NCBI GenBank assembly: GCA_002393735.1
Contig: DGTK01000017.1
Location: forward strand, 37,170 to 101,169
Direction of reading: 5' to 3'
Source: Lachnospiraceae bacterium UBA4338
GTDB lineage: Bacteria; Bacillota; Clostridia; Lachnospirales; Lachnospiraceae
Length of the DNA stretch: 64,000 bases
The notes beneath the pieces were generated by a model, which saw only the letters and a list, made by a program, of their open reading frames with translations, had not been told where the DNA came from and searched no databases. This document shows positions 8,856-17,862 of the stretch, in pieces; the stretch's first letter is position 1, and each line of letters begins with the position of its first letter. Both the position numbers and the translations under genes were made by a program.

Positions 8856-9800
8856 ATGAGCTGCAGATTAGCTATAGTTGTGCCTTGCTACAATGAGGAG
8901 GAAATGCTTCCGATTACCACACCGGCTCTTCTTGGAAAACTGGATGAACTTGTGGCAGAAGGCTTAATTGATGATGACAGTTATGTTTTATATGTCAATG
9001 ACGGAAGTAAGGATAAAACCTGGGATGTCATTGAAGCGCATCATGCAAATGACAACAGAATAAAAGGTCTTAAACTTGCAGGCAATGTAGGTCATCAGTT
9101 TGCATTAACTGCAGGTCTTATTACTGCTAAGGATTCTTCAGATATTACCATATCCATCGATGCAGACCTTCAGGATGACATTAATGTATTTAAGGATATG
9201 ATTCTTAAATATAAAGAAGGCTGTGATATAGTTTACGGTGTTCGTAATTCCCGTAAGAAAGACTCATTTTTCAAAAGAACCACCGCCCAGGGCTTCTATA
9301 AAGTAATGTCCTTAATGGGTGCAAAGACTATATATAATCATGCAGATTTCAGATTAATGAGTAAAAGAGCAGTTGAACAGTTTTCCAATTATAAGGAAAT
9401 CAACCTTTATTTAAGAGGTATTATTCCATTAATCGGTTATCAGACTGACTGCGTATATTATGAAAGGCTTGAAAGACAAAAAGGTGAGAGCAAGTATCCT
9501 CTTAAGAAGATGCTTGCACTTGCTTTTGAAGGAATTACATCCTTTAGTGTTAAGCCAATCAGTTTAATTACTGTCCTTGGTACAATAGTTGTTATACTTA
9601 GTATCTGTGCTTTTATTTATGCCATTATTTCATATTTCTTTGGCACAGTAGAACCGGGATGGGCATCACTTATTGTATCAATCTGGTTTTTAGGCGGTGT
9701 ACAGCTTATATCAGTAGGTCTTATTGGTCAGTATATTGGCAAGATTTATGTGGAAGTTAAGCACAGACCTAGATACAATATTGAGAAACTTTTAGATTAG
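8856..9800 (+). CDS. Family 2 glycosyltransferase, membrane-anchored (DPM1/GtrB-like)
   Basis: Cytoplasmic GT-A glycosyltransferase with a membrane anchor; relatives transfer a sugar from a nucleotide donor to undecaprenyl phosphate. 314 aa. The N-terminal VVPCYNEEEMLP, VNDGSKDKTWD and the catalytic/metal-binding DADLQDD are clear. Two hydrophobic segments follow at the C-terminus (about residues 225-255 and 265-290), as in GtrB-type enzymes. The ATG at 8856 is used because GGGAG lies 7 nt upstream; the TTG at 8850 is too close. The next gene, 11 nt away, is a polytopic membrane protein that could use the lipid-linked sugar. Donor and acceptor are unknown. Confidence 0.87.
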   Translation: MSCRLAIVVPCYNEEEMLPITTPALLGKLDELVAEGLIDDDSYVLYVNDGSKDKTWDVIEAHHANDNRIKGLKLAGNVGHQFALTAGLITAKDSSDITISIDADLQDDINVFKDMILKYKEGCDIVYGVRNSRKKDSFFKRTTAQGFYKVMSLMGAKTIYNHADFRLMSKRAVEQFSNYKEINLYLRGIIPLIGYQTDCVYYERLERQKGESKYPLKKMLALAFEGITSFSVKPISLITVLGTIVVILSICAFIYAIISYFFGTVEPGWASLIVSIWFLGGVQLISVGLIGQYIGKIYVEVKHRPRYNIEKLLD

Positions 9801-9811
9801 TAGGTTAGATA

Positions 9812-12466
9812 ATGCAGATAAAAAAAGGTGTATTTAATTACATATTCTGGGCTATATTTTCAGTTGTAATATTCACCAGTCTTGGAGTTTCTGCCATTAA
9901 TTATGGACAGAGCACCGGGGCAGTGGATTATCTTATGATAATCATAACTTTATATGCCATTGCCGTAGGTCTGACTTTTTGTTTAATTGGTGCATATAAA
10001 TTATTTGATGCCAAATTAAAAAAAGATAATTCACAAAGTTCAGTACCCCTTAGTACACTGCTTGAAACAGCGATTGTTTTAGTGACGACAATTATCGGTG
10101 TTTTTGTCAGATTTATTGCGGTTTTTGCCTATGTAGCAGAAAATGAAGTGTCGTCTGTTTATCTTGATTATTGCAAAGGAGCATCAGGAACAGGTCTTAA
10201 TGCACTTAGTAACGCGTCTTACCTTTATGCATCTTTATTAAAGTTTATATATAAGTTTTTGCCTCAGGATTATGTTGTTCTTTACGCTGGGGCTTTAATC
10301 AGTCTTATTTGCGCTGTTATTATGTATTTTGCAATAAGAAAGTCGGCAGGCAGGTGGGCAGCAATATTTATGTATCTGCTCTTTATGTTTTTGCCGGGCT
10401 CTTTTATGGGCTTTACACATTATGACGGTGGACTTATATATGCATTTTTTGCCGGTATCTTTTATCTGGCATTAAGTCTTATATGCGAAGCTAATTCAAA
10501 GGGTAAGATTGAGTCTATATTTGAAGGCGCGTATTTTGTATTATTAGGTCTTTGCTCGGCAGCATTAATGTATCTTGATATAAGCGGAGTTATTTTCTTT
10601 ATTGTTGCTATTGTTGCATTAATTGCAAGAAGAAACAGAGATCCGTGGAAAGTTATATCCAAGATATGGATGCAGCTTATTATTTATATAGCAAGCCATA
10701 TTATATTCTTTTATCTTGGAATAACAATGCTTTCGGTTGCTCCTTTTGGAAGCGGAATCGATGCACTTATTAAATATGGGCTTGCATTTAGAATTGGCAG
10801 TTTTAATCTGTCATTATTAACTGTATTTGGTGGAACAATTGACAGTGCTGTTGTGCTGGGACTCTGCCTTTTATATGTATGCTTATTCCTTAAGAACAGA
10901 AGGGATAAAGCATTTGTTTTTGTTTTCCCGATAATTGCACTTACCATTTTTAAACTTCTTGGTATGGAGAATACGGGATATAACAGCGTGGCAGATCTTC
11001 TCTATATTATTGTGGGTGCCACAGGTTTAACTTCCCTTGATGCTCTTGGAAAGAATTATCTTACTGAGGAAGAAGTTAAGGCAATAGAAGAGAAGGAATA
11101 TAATAAAGAACAGAAGAAGAAAGAAAAAAGATATAAAGAGAAGAAACCATCCAGGAATTCCATCGTATTGGAAGATGAGAATTCAGCTAAAAAGAATAAG
11201 GTTACTTTTGCCAAAAAGCCTGTAGAGGAGCCAAAGAAAAATGAAGTGGCTGAGGCAGTTTCCGGCAATAATGAAACAGAAGTAACTGATGGCTCTTATG
11301 CATCAGATGTTCAGGCCTTAAAAGAACTTCATGAGCAAAAGACAAAGGTAAAAAGAGTCAAAGATATGGATGATGCTGATATTGCAGCAAATATGGCCAG
11401 ATATCTTATGGGCGAGCCTGATGATGAAGAAATTATAGAAGAGGCTGTGGCCGACGAGCCTGAGTCAAAGCCGGTTGTTGGCGTTAATTACGATTCAGCG
11501 GTTAAGGAAATTATATCAGAAGATAAGAATGAAGCAGCAGAGGCTAAAGAGTCTGATGTTACTGGAAACAAATCTGAAAATACTGAAAACAGTGCTGATG
11601 CTGTTAAGGTTAATGAATCTGCAGACAGTATTAAACCGGTAACAACACCGGTCAGCACAGTGGCTAAGAGTCAGAGAATTGGTTCAAGAAGGGGTAAGAT
11701 GTTTACTCCTGTAAGAACTGCATATGAGAATTCTCTCCTTGCTCAGGGTAAGGAATTACCACCTAAGGATGTTGAAAAGATTAAGGAAATTGTAGCGGCA
11801 GTTCCAAGTATGCCGGAAATTCATGAGAATACAACAGATGATGCTGCATTAATTGAAGAAAATGTTCAGATATTGACAGAAGGACTTAATGTTGAAAAGC
11901 CTTCGGCTAACGAAAACAAAACAAATGTTAAGGCTCCTTCAATGCCTGTCAATGCTGATACTGATAAAAATACAGATGCTGCTGAAGAGAATGAGAAAGA
12001 TAATAATTCTCACAAGTTTACCAAAGTTCCTGTTGAGAATGCGGCATCCAAACTTGAATTAACACAGCCTGTTCCGCAGATTGATATTATAGAACCTGCA
12101 CCGATAATGGACAGTAAGGTAAAATCGGAAGCAGATCTTGTGGATAATGCTCATCTTGCAGACAGTTTGCATATTGCACCACCTGTTAATAAACCAAATG
12201 AGCATGTTGGTCCTGTTCATATTGGTGAGAATGACTGGGTTAAGGATGACAAGGTTAAGGATCCTTTGAAGGATAAGGTGGAGATTAATGATGTTGTTCC
12301 ACTGTCTCAGACAGTTAAGGAAAAGCCGAAGATGATTAAGAATCCGCTCCCGGGTCCTAAACCGCATGTTGCCAAGGAATTAAATTATGATTATATTCCT
12401 AAGGCAGGAGAGATGGATTACGATATTAAAGATATTTCAGATAAAGATGATTATGACATTAAATAA
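9812..12466 (+). CDS. Polytopic membrane protein, possibly a GT-C glycosyltransferase, with a long charged tail
   Basis: I do not recognise a named family. The first about 420 residues hold around ten to twelve hydrophobic segments with short loops, the layout of GT-C or PMT-type glycosyltransferases. An acidic first outer loop is not obvious, so this class is an inference supported mainly by the adjacent GT2 gene. The last about 460 residues have no hydrophobic segment. They begin with a Lys/Glu run and continue as a low-complexity Glu/Asp/Lys/Pro/Asn-rich stretch that is probably disordered and cytoplasmic. The composition is similar to the linker of FtsK, encoded just downstream. 884 aa; 11 nt after the GT2 gene and 22 nt before ftsK. 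Confidence 0.6.
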   Translation: MQIKKGVFNYIFWAIFSVVIFTSLGVSAINYGQSTGAVDYLMIIITLYAIAVGLTFCLIGAYKLFDAKLKKDNSQSSVPLSTLLETAIVLVTTIIGVFVRFIAVFAYVAENEVSSVYLDYCKGASGTGLNALSNASYLYASLLKFIYKFLPQDYVVLYAGALISLICAVIMYFAIRKSAGRWAAIFMYLLFMFLPGSFMGFTHYDGGLIYAFFAGIFYLALSLICEANSKGKIESIFEGAYFVLLGLCSAALMYLDISGVIFFIVAIVALIARRNRDPWKVISKIWMQLIIYIASHIIFFYLGITMLSVAPFGSGIDALIKYGLAFRIGSFNLSLLTVFGGTIDSAVVLGLCLLYVCLFLKNRRDKAFVFVFPIIALTIFKLLGMENTGYNSVADLLYIIVGATGLTSLDALGKNYLTEEEVKAIEEKEYNKEQKKKEKRYKEKKPSRNSIVLEDENSAKKNKVTFAKKPVEEPKKNEVAEAVSGNNETEVTDGSYASDVQALKELHEQKTKVKRVKDMDDADIAANMARYLMGEPDDEEIIEEAVADEPESKPVVGVNYDSAVKEIISEDKNEAAEAKESDVTGNKSENTENSADAVKVNESADSIKPVTTPVSTVAKSQRIGSRRGKMFTPVRTAYENSLLAQGKELPPKDVEKIKEIVAAVPSMPEIHENTTDDAALIEENVQILTEGLNVEKPSANENKTNVKAPSMPVNADTDKNTDAAEENEKDNNSHKFTKVPVENAASKLELTQPVPQIDIIEPAPIMDSKVKSEADLVDNAHLADSLHIAPPVNKPNEHVGPVHIGENDWVKDDKVKDPLKDKVEINDVVPLSQTVKEKPKMIKNPLPGPKPHVAKELNYDYIPKAGEMDYDIKDISDKDDYDIK

Positions 12467-12488
12467 TTAATTATTTGGAGGATAGAAC

Positions 12489-15215
12489 GTGGCTGCAAGT
12501 ACAGGCAGAAAACCAAGTTCAGGAAGAAGTTCACAGGGAAGAAGAACAACTTCCCAGGCAGCAAGAAGAGAATCTTCGTCAGGTACAAAAAGAAGTACTT
12601 CATCGAGGTCTTCTTCTAATTCAAGAAAACAGGCACAGGGTGATGACAATATAGTAATTGGAATAATAATTGCAGTTATAGCAACAGCTGTTTTTGTTAT
12701 TTTTCCATTTCTTTGCTGCGCAAATATAATTAATAATGGTCTTGGACAACTTGTTAAGTCCATTATGATGGGATTAATGGGTTATGGTGCATTCTTTGTG
12801 CCCCTTGCCATTATTTTATTTGTTGTATTTTTAAAACTTGTTCCTTTTGACAAGTCATACAGACAGTTATTTGTTTTGGCGGCAATTGTAATATCAGCAC
12901 TTATTGCACTTTTAATATCCCATTTATCGGTTTATCCGGATATTGAAGATATTGATATGGGCTTTTTTGAACTAAATGATTATTTCTATAAAGCTGCCAG
13001 CGGTGGCGGTGCAATATTTGGAATTCTTACATTTGGAATATGTAAATTAATAACAAAAATCGGATGTATCTTTTTGATTATTGTGCTTTGCGTTGTTGAT
13101 TTTGTATTAATTGTTCCATTTTCTGTAATGAGAATGATGAAGGAAACCGCAGCTGATACAACAAAGGCCACTGTTGAGGTAAGCAAGAAGGCTTATAACA
13201 AGAGTAAAGAGGCAATCAGCGACCTTGCTGCAGATATCAGAAAAGAAAGCCCGAATTTTGATTTGTCAAATCCGGGAAAGAAGGTTCAGGAGCCTGTTAA
13301 GGAAACTGTAGTTAAACCTGAACCGGTTAAAAAAGATGAAGGATTTGATGTTCAGATTCCGACATTTGGCAATAAAGCGCCTGAAAAGAAGAAAGATGAA
13401 GGTTTTGTAATTGATATATCAGGTAATACTCCTGTTCAGAAAGTCATTAAGTCTAAGGATATTCATGAGGAATTTGTAACAGAAGATGTTCAAAATTCAG
13501 CTGAAGAGGAAGAAGAATGGCTTAAACCGGTTGGAATTAAGGAAACGAAGAAAGAACAAAGTGCCAGTGAATCCGGCTTTAGCTTTAAGAAAAAAGAAGT
13601 TCATCCGCCAGAGCCTGTGCCGGTAATAGAAGAAGAACCTGAAGAAGAGGAAGAAGAATATATTGATATTGAAGTTAAGGAAGAAAAGGTAGAAAAGGCA
13701 GCCTTCAAGGAACAGACCGCCAAGCCGATTCCAAGAACCAGGAAATATAAACTTCCAACCGTTGATCTTCTTAATAATACTGGTAAATCAAAGGGTGCAG
13801 ATGATAAATCATTAGATGAGACTGCAGCCAAGTTATCTGAAACATTAAAGACATTTGGCGTGGATGCTACAATAATCGGCAGATCGAAAGGTCCTGCAGT
13901 TACAAGATTTGAACTTCAGCCGGCTATGGGTGTAAAGGTTAGTAAAATCGTATCTTTAGCTGATGATATTAAACTTAATCTTGCAGCAGAGGATATAAGA
14001 ATCGAAGCACCAATTCCGGGCAAGAATGCAGTAGGTATTGAAGTTCCCAATAAAGAAAGTTCGGCAGTTAGTTTCTATTCAATGATTGCTTCACCTGAAT
14101 TTAAGGCTATGGAAGCGCCGCTTACATTTGCTGTTGGTGAAGACATTGCGGGACAAAAAGTTGTAACAGATATTGCCAAGATGCCACATCTTCTTATTGC
14201 AGGTGCTACAGGTTCAGGTAAATCCGTTTGTATCAATACCCTTATTATGAGTATCCTCTTCAAGTCTTCTCCGGATGATGTAAGACTTATCATGGTTGAC
14301 CCTAAGGTTGTTGAACTTAGTGTATATAATGGTATTCCTCATCTGCTTTGTCCGGTAGTAACTGATCCAAAGGAAGCTTCCAATGCCCTTAAATACGGCG
14401 TAAGGGAGATGACAGACAGATATAAGAAGTTTGCTGATATGGGTGTCAGGGATCTTAAAGGATATAACCAGGCTGTTGAAAATGGGCAGACAGGTCCTGA
14501 TGGCGAAGAACTTCAGAAGATGCCTCATATTGTTATTATTGTAGATGAGCTTGCTGATTTGATGATGACATGCTCCAAGGAAGTTGAAGAGTCTATATGC
14601 CGTCTTGCACAGCTTGCAAGAGCAGCCGGAATTCATCTTATTATTGCTACACAGAGACCTTCAGTTGATGTAATTACAGGTCTTATCAAGGCTAATATGC
14701 CAAGCCGAATTGCTTTCTCTGTATCAAGTGCAATTGATTCAAGAACAATTCTTGATCAGGTTGGTGCAGAAAAACTTCTTGGTAAAGGTGATATGCTTTA
14801 TTCACCACAGAGTCTTAATAAGCCGCTCAGAGTACAGGGCGCATTTGTTTCGGATAAGGAAGTTGCAGATGTATGCGGATTTATAAGAGCCCAGGGATAT
14901 ACACCTAATACTCTGGATTCATCCAAATCGGGAGATGGACAGACTGCCACAGTTAAGATGAATTCAATAACAAATCCTGAACCGGAAGTGTCCGGAGAGG
15001 ATGATGACAAGGACGAGTATTTTAAAGCAGCAGCTAAACTCGTGATTGAGAAAGAAAAAGGCTCAATAGGTATGCTGCAAAGATATTTCAAAGTTGGTTT
15101 CAACAGAGCTGCCAGAATTATGGATCAGCTTGAAGAAGCAGGTGTTGTGGGACCTGAAGAAGATAAGAAACCAAGACGAATTCTTATGACTCTTGAAGAA
15201 TTTGAGCAGTTATAA
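12489..15215 (+). CDS. ftsK: DNA translocase FtsK/SpoIIIE
   Basis: Membrane-anchored ATPase that pumps DNA through the division or sporulation septum. 908 aa. A basic, Ser-rich N-terminus (about residues 1-55) precedes about four membrane segments (55-200). A Glu/Lys/Pro linker (about 250-420) leads to the motor domain, with Walker A GATGSGKS near residue 572, DPKVVELSVYNGIPHLL, the Walker B block IVIIVDELADLMM, and ATQRPSVDVITG. A C-terminal winged-helix gamma domain (last about 65 residues, EYFKAAAKLV to FEQL) reads KOPS/SRS sequences. GTG start with GGAGGA 6 nt upstream. Sequence alone does not separate FtsK from SpoIIIE. Confidence 0.95.
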   Translation: MAASTGRKPSSGRSSQGRRTTSQAARRESSSGTKRSTSSRSSSNSRKQAQGDDNIVIGIIIAVIATAVFVIFPFLCCANIINNGLGQLVKSIMMGLMGYGAFFVPLAIILFVVFLKLVPFDKSYRQLFVLAAIVISALIALLISHLSVYPDIEDIDMGFFELNDYFYKAASGGGAIFGILTFGICKLITKIGCIFLIIVLCVVDFVLIVPFSVMRMMKETAADTTKATVEVSKKAYNKSKEAISDLAADIRKESPNFDLSNPGKKVQEPVKETVVKPEPVKKDEGFDVQIPTFGNKAPEKKKDEGFVIDISGNTPVQKVIKSKDIHEEFVTEDVQNSAEEEEEWLKPVGIKETKKEQSASESGFSFKKKEVHPPEPVPVIEEEPEEEEEEYIDIEVKEEKVEKAAFKEQTAKPIPRTRKYKLPTVDLLNNTGKSKGADDKSLDETAAKLSETLKTFGVDATIIGRSKGPAVTRFELQPAMGVKVSKIVSLADDIKLNLAAEDIRIEAPIPGKNAVGIEVPNKESSAVSFYSMIASPEFKAMEAPLTFAVGEDIAGQKVVTDIAKMPHLLIAGATGSGKSVCINTLIMSILFKSSPDDVRLIMVDPKVVELSVYNGIPHLLCPVVTDPKEASNALKYGVREMTDRYKKFADMGVRDLKGYNQAVENGQTGPDGEELQKMPHIVIIVDELADLMMTCSKEVEESICRLAQLARAAGIHLIIATQRPSVDVITGLIKANMPSRIAFSVSSAIDSRTILDQVGAEKLLGKGDMLYSPQSLNKPLRVQGAFVSDKEVADVCGFIRAQGYTPNTLDSSKSGDGQTATVKMNSITNPEPEVSGEDDDKDEYFKAAAKLVIEKEKGSIGMLQRYFKVGFNRAARIMDQLEEAGVVGPEEDKKPRRILMTLEEFEQL

Positions 15216-15229
15216 GTTTGATTTGGTGT

Positions 15230-15251
15230 AAACTTGTCTAAATGACAGTTT
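15230..15251 (+). other. Short hairpin between ftsK and fhs
   Basis: AAACTTGTC and GACAGTTT can pair (one bulged T, 5-nt loop) just after ftsK. The following sequence is TATATATATG rather than a clean T-run, so this is at best a weak terminator or a processing site. The 84-nt gap may also hold the fhs promoter; a TTGTCT box overlaps the hairpin but lacks a good -10 partner. Confidence 0.3.
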
Positions 15252-15299
15252 ATATATATGTTTAAGAAGTAGATTATTTAATCATTAGGAGGAGATGGA

Positions 15300-16970
15300 A
15301 TGAAAAGTGATATCGAGATAGCTCAGGAGTGTACGATGGCCCCTATTACAGAGGTTGCCGGTAAATTGGGAATTGAAGCAGATGAATTGGAATTATATGG
15401 TAAATATAAAGCTAAAATTTCTGACGAATACTTAGATAAAATCAAGAATAATCCAAATGGTAAACTTATTTTGGTAACAGCCATTAATCCTACGCCTGCA
15501 GGCGAAGGAAAGACTACAACAACTGTTGGTCTTGGAGAGGCTTTTGCCAAACTTGATAAGAAGGCTATCATCGCATTAAGAGAGCCAAGCCTTGGACCAT
15601 GTTTTGGTATTAAGGGCGGCGCAGCAGGTGGCGGATATGCACAGGTTGTTCCTATGGAAGATTTAAATCTTCATTTCACAGGTGACTTCCATGCAATTAC
15701 ATCTGCAAACAATCTTCTTGCAGCTTTACTTGATAATCATATCCATCAGGGTAATGAACTTGGAATAGATACAAGACAGATAGTATGGAAAAGATGTCTT
15801 GATATGAATGACAGAGCTCTTCGTAATATCGTTGTTGGTCTTGGTAACAAGGCAGACGGTTTCGTAAGAGAAGATCATTTCGTAATTACAGTTGCTTCAG
15901 AAATCATGGCTATCCTCTGCCTTGCAGATGATATGGAAGATTTAAAGAAGAGACTTGGAAGAATCGTTGTTGCTTACAATTATGAAGGAAAGCCTGTAAC
16001 AGCAGCTGATCTTAATGCAGTAGGTTCAATGGCAGCACTTCTTAAGGATGCCCTTAAGCCTAACTTAATTCAGACATTAGAGCATACACCAGCACTTGTT
16101 CATGGTGGACCTTTTGCTAATATTGCTCATGGATGTAACTCAGTAAGAGCTACAAAGGCTGCTCTTAAGATGGCTGATTATATCATTACTGAGGCAGGTT
16201 TCGGTGCTGACCTTGGTGCTGAGAAGTTCCTTGATATCAAGTGCCGTATGGCAGGTCTTAAGCCTGATGCAATTGTACTTGTTGCAACAATCAGAGCCTT
16301 AAAGTATAATGGTGGAGTTGCAAAAGAAGACTTAAGTGCTGAAAACCTTGATGCATTAAAGAAAGGTATCGTTAACCTTGAGAAGCATATTGAGAACTTA
16401 CAGAATTACAATGTTCCTGTAGTTGTAACTCTTAACTCATTTGTAACAGATACAAAGGCTGAGACAGATTTCGTAAGAGATTTCTGTGTTGAGAGAGGCT
16501 GTGATTTTGCCCTTTCAGAAGTTTGGGAAAAAGGTGGAGAAGGCGGTATCGCTCTTGCTAAGGAAGTACTTAAGACACTTGAAACAAAAGAATCTCATTT
16601 TGCACCAATTTATGCTGATGAATTATCAATCACTCAGAAGATTGAAAAGGTTGCAAAGACAATCTATGGCGCTGATGGTGTTAATTATTCTGACAATGCA
16701 AAGAAGCAGATTAAGACCATTACTGATTTAGGATTTGGCAATCTTCCTGTATGTATTGCGAAGACTCAGTATTCACTTTCTGATGATCCGAAGAAACTTG
16801 GAAGACCTTCAGGATTCAATATCGATGTAAGAGATGTATATGTAAGTGCAGGTGCAGGTTTCGTAGTTGTTATTACAGGTACAATCATGACAATGCCTGG
16901 TCTTCCTAAGAAACCGGCTGCATTCGGAATTGATGTAAATGAAGAAGGAAAAATCTCAGGATTATTCTAA
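15300..16970 (+). CDS. fhs: Formate-tetrahydrofolate ligase
   Basis: ATP-dependent ligation of formate to tetrahydrofolate, giving 10-formyl-THF for purines, fMet and one-carbon metabolism. 556 aa, the usual length. The nucleotide loop PAGEGKTTTTVGLGEA (near residue 66) and LREPSLGPCFGIKGGAAGGG are diagnostic, as are FTGDFHAI and the C-terminal TMPGLPKKPAA. Codon choice is strongly biased (CTT, ACA, GCA, GTA), as in pta and pckA, suggesting high expression. AGGAGG lies just upstream. folD follows after 18 nt, so the two steps of the C1 branch are co-transcribed. Having fhs does not prove acetogenesis; the other Wood-Ljungdahl genes are not in this window. Confidence 0.97.
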   Translation: MKSDIEIAQECTMAPITEVAGKLGIEADELELYGKYKAKISDEYLDKIKNNPNGKLILVTAINPTPAGEGKTTTTVGLGEAFAKLDKKAIIALREPSLGPCFGIKGGAAGGGYAQVVPMEDLNLHFTGDFHAITSANNLLAALLDNHIHQGNELGIDTRQIVWKRCLDMNDRALRNIVVGLGNKADGFVREDHFVITVASEIMAILCLADDMEDLKKRLGRIVVAYNYEGKPVTAADLNAVGSMAALLKDALKPNLIQTLEHTPALVHGGPFANIAHGCNSVRATKAALKMADYIITEAGFGADLGAEKFLDIKCRMAGLKPDAIVLVATIRALKYNGGVAKEDLSAENLDALKKGIVNLEKHIENLQNYNVPVVVTLNSFVTDTKAETDFVRDFCVERGCDFALSEVWEKGGEGGIALAKEVLKTLETKESHFAPIYADELSITQKIEKVAKTIYGADGVNYSDNAKKQIKTITDLGFGNLPVCIAKTQYSLSDDPKKLGRPSGFNIDVRDVYVSAGAGFVVVITGTIMTMPGLPKKPAAFGIDVNEEGKISGLF

Positions 16971-16988
16971 ATTTCAGGAGGAATAAAG

Positions 16989-17843
16989 TTGAGCGAGATA
17001 ATAGACGGTAAGAAGATTTCTGCCCAGATAAAAGACGAAGTAAAAGAGAAGGTTGCAGCGTATGCCAAGGAAGGCATAGAGATTACACTTGCAGTTGTAT
17101 TAGTTGGTAACGACCCGGCTTCAGCTGTATATGTTAATAACAAGAAAAAGGCCTGCGAATATACAGGTATTAAGTCTTTATCCTATGAACTTCCGGAAGA
17201 AACCACTGAGGAAGAACTTCTTGAGTTAATAGAGAAATTAAATGCTGATGATAAGGTAAATGGCATTCTGGTTCAGTTGCCACTTCCTAAGGCAATTGAT
17301 GAACAAAAGATTCTTGATGCCATTTCACCACTTAAGGATGTGGACGGTTTCCATCCACAGAATGTTGGTGCTTTAAGCATTGGCAAAAAGGGATATGTAT
17401 CCTGCACCCCGTTTGGAATTATTGAATTACTTAAAAGAAGCGGTGTGGAAATTACAGGTAAAAATGCGGTTATTATCGGCAGAAGCAATATCGTGGGTAA
17501 ACCTATGGCAATGCTTATGCTAAGAGAGAATGCAACAGTAACTGTAACTCATTCAAAGACAGTTGATTTAAAGAATGTTACCAATAAGGCTGATATTCTT
17601 ATTGTTGCAATCGGTAAGCCAAAAATGATTACCGCTGAATATGTTAAAGACGGAGCAGTTGTTATTGACGTAGGTATTCACAGAATGGATAATGGTAAAT
17701 TATGCGGTGATGTGGATTACGAGGCGGTTGCTCCTAAGTGTTCACTTATTACACCTGTTCCCGGTGGAGTAGGTCCTATGACAATTGCAATGCTGATGCA
17801 AAACTGTGTTAACAGTGTTGAAATCATTAAAGCAGCAAAGTAG
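16989..17843 (+). CDS. folD: Methylene-THF dehydrogenase / methenyl-THF cyclohydrolase
   Basis: Bifunctional enzyme interconverting 5,10-methylene-, 5,10-methenyl- and 10-formyl-THF with NAD(P). 284 aa, typical. Conserved blocks are VGNDPASAVYVNNKKKAC (the lysine in this block is catalytic), GILVQLPLP, DVDGFHPQNVG, the Rossmann GRSNIVGKPMA, and CSLITPVPGGVGPMT. TTG start supported by AGGAGGA 5-6 nt upstream. It lies 18 nt after fhs, with which it forms a pathway pair. Confidence 0.97.
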   Translation: MSEIIDGKKISAQIKDEVKEKVAAYAKEGIEITLAVVLVGNDPASAVYVNNKKKACEYTGIKSLSYELPEETTEEELLELIEKLNADDKVNGILVQLPLPKAIDEQKILDAISPLKDVDGFHPQNVGALSIGKKGYVSCTPFGIIELLKRSGVEITGKNAVIIGRSNIVGKPMAMLMLRENATVTVTHSKTVDLKNVTNKADILIVAIGKPKMITAEYVKDGAVVIDVGIHRMDNGKLCGDVDYEAVAPKCSLITPVPGGVGPMTIAMLMQNCVNSVEIIKAAK

Positions 17844-17862
17844 TTTATTACAGGGTTAATGT

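Noticed and set aside
14214..14636. 140-codon open frame on the minus strand inside ftsK
   Set aside because: It lies fully within the ftsK motor domain, has an odd Asn/Ile/Cys-rich composition, and shows no ribosome site or family motif. A shadow frame.
15216..15299. Possible THF riboswitch before fhs
   Set aside because: The gap is only 84 nt and shows no resemblance to the folate-riboswitch core; a simple hairpin and spacer are all that is visible.
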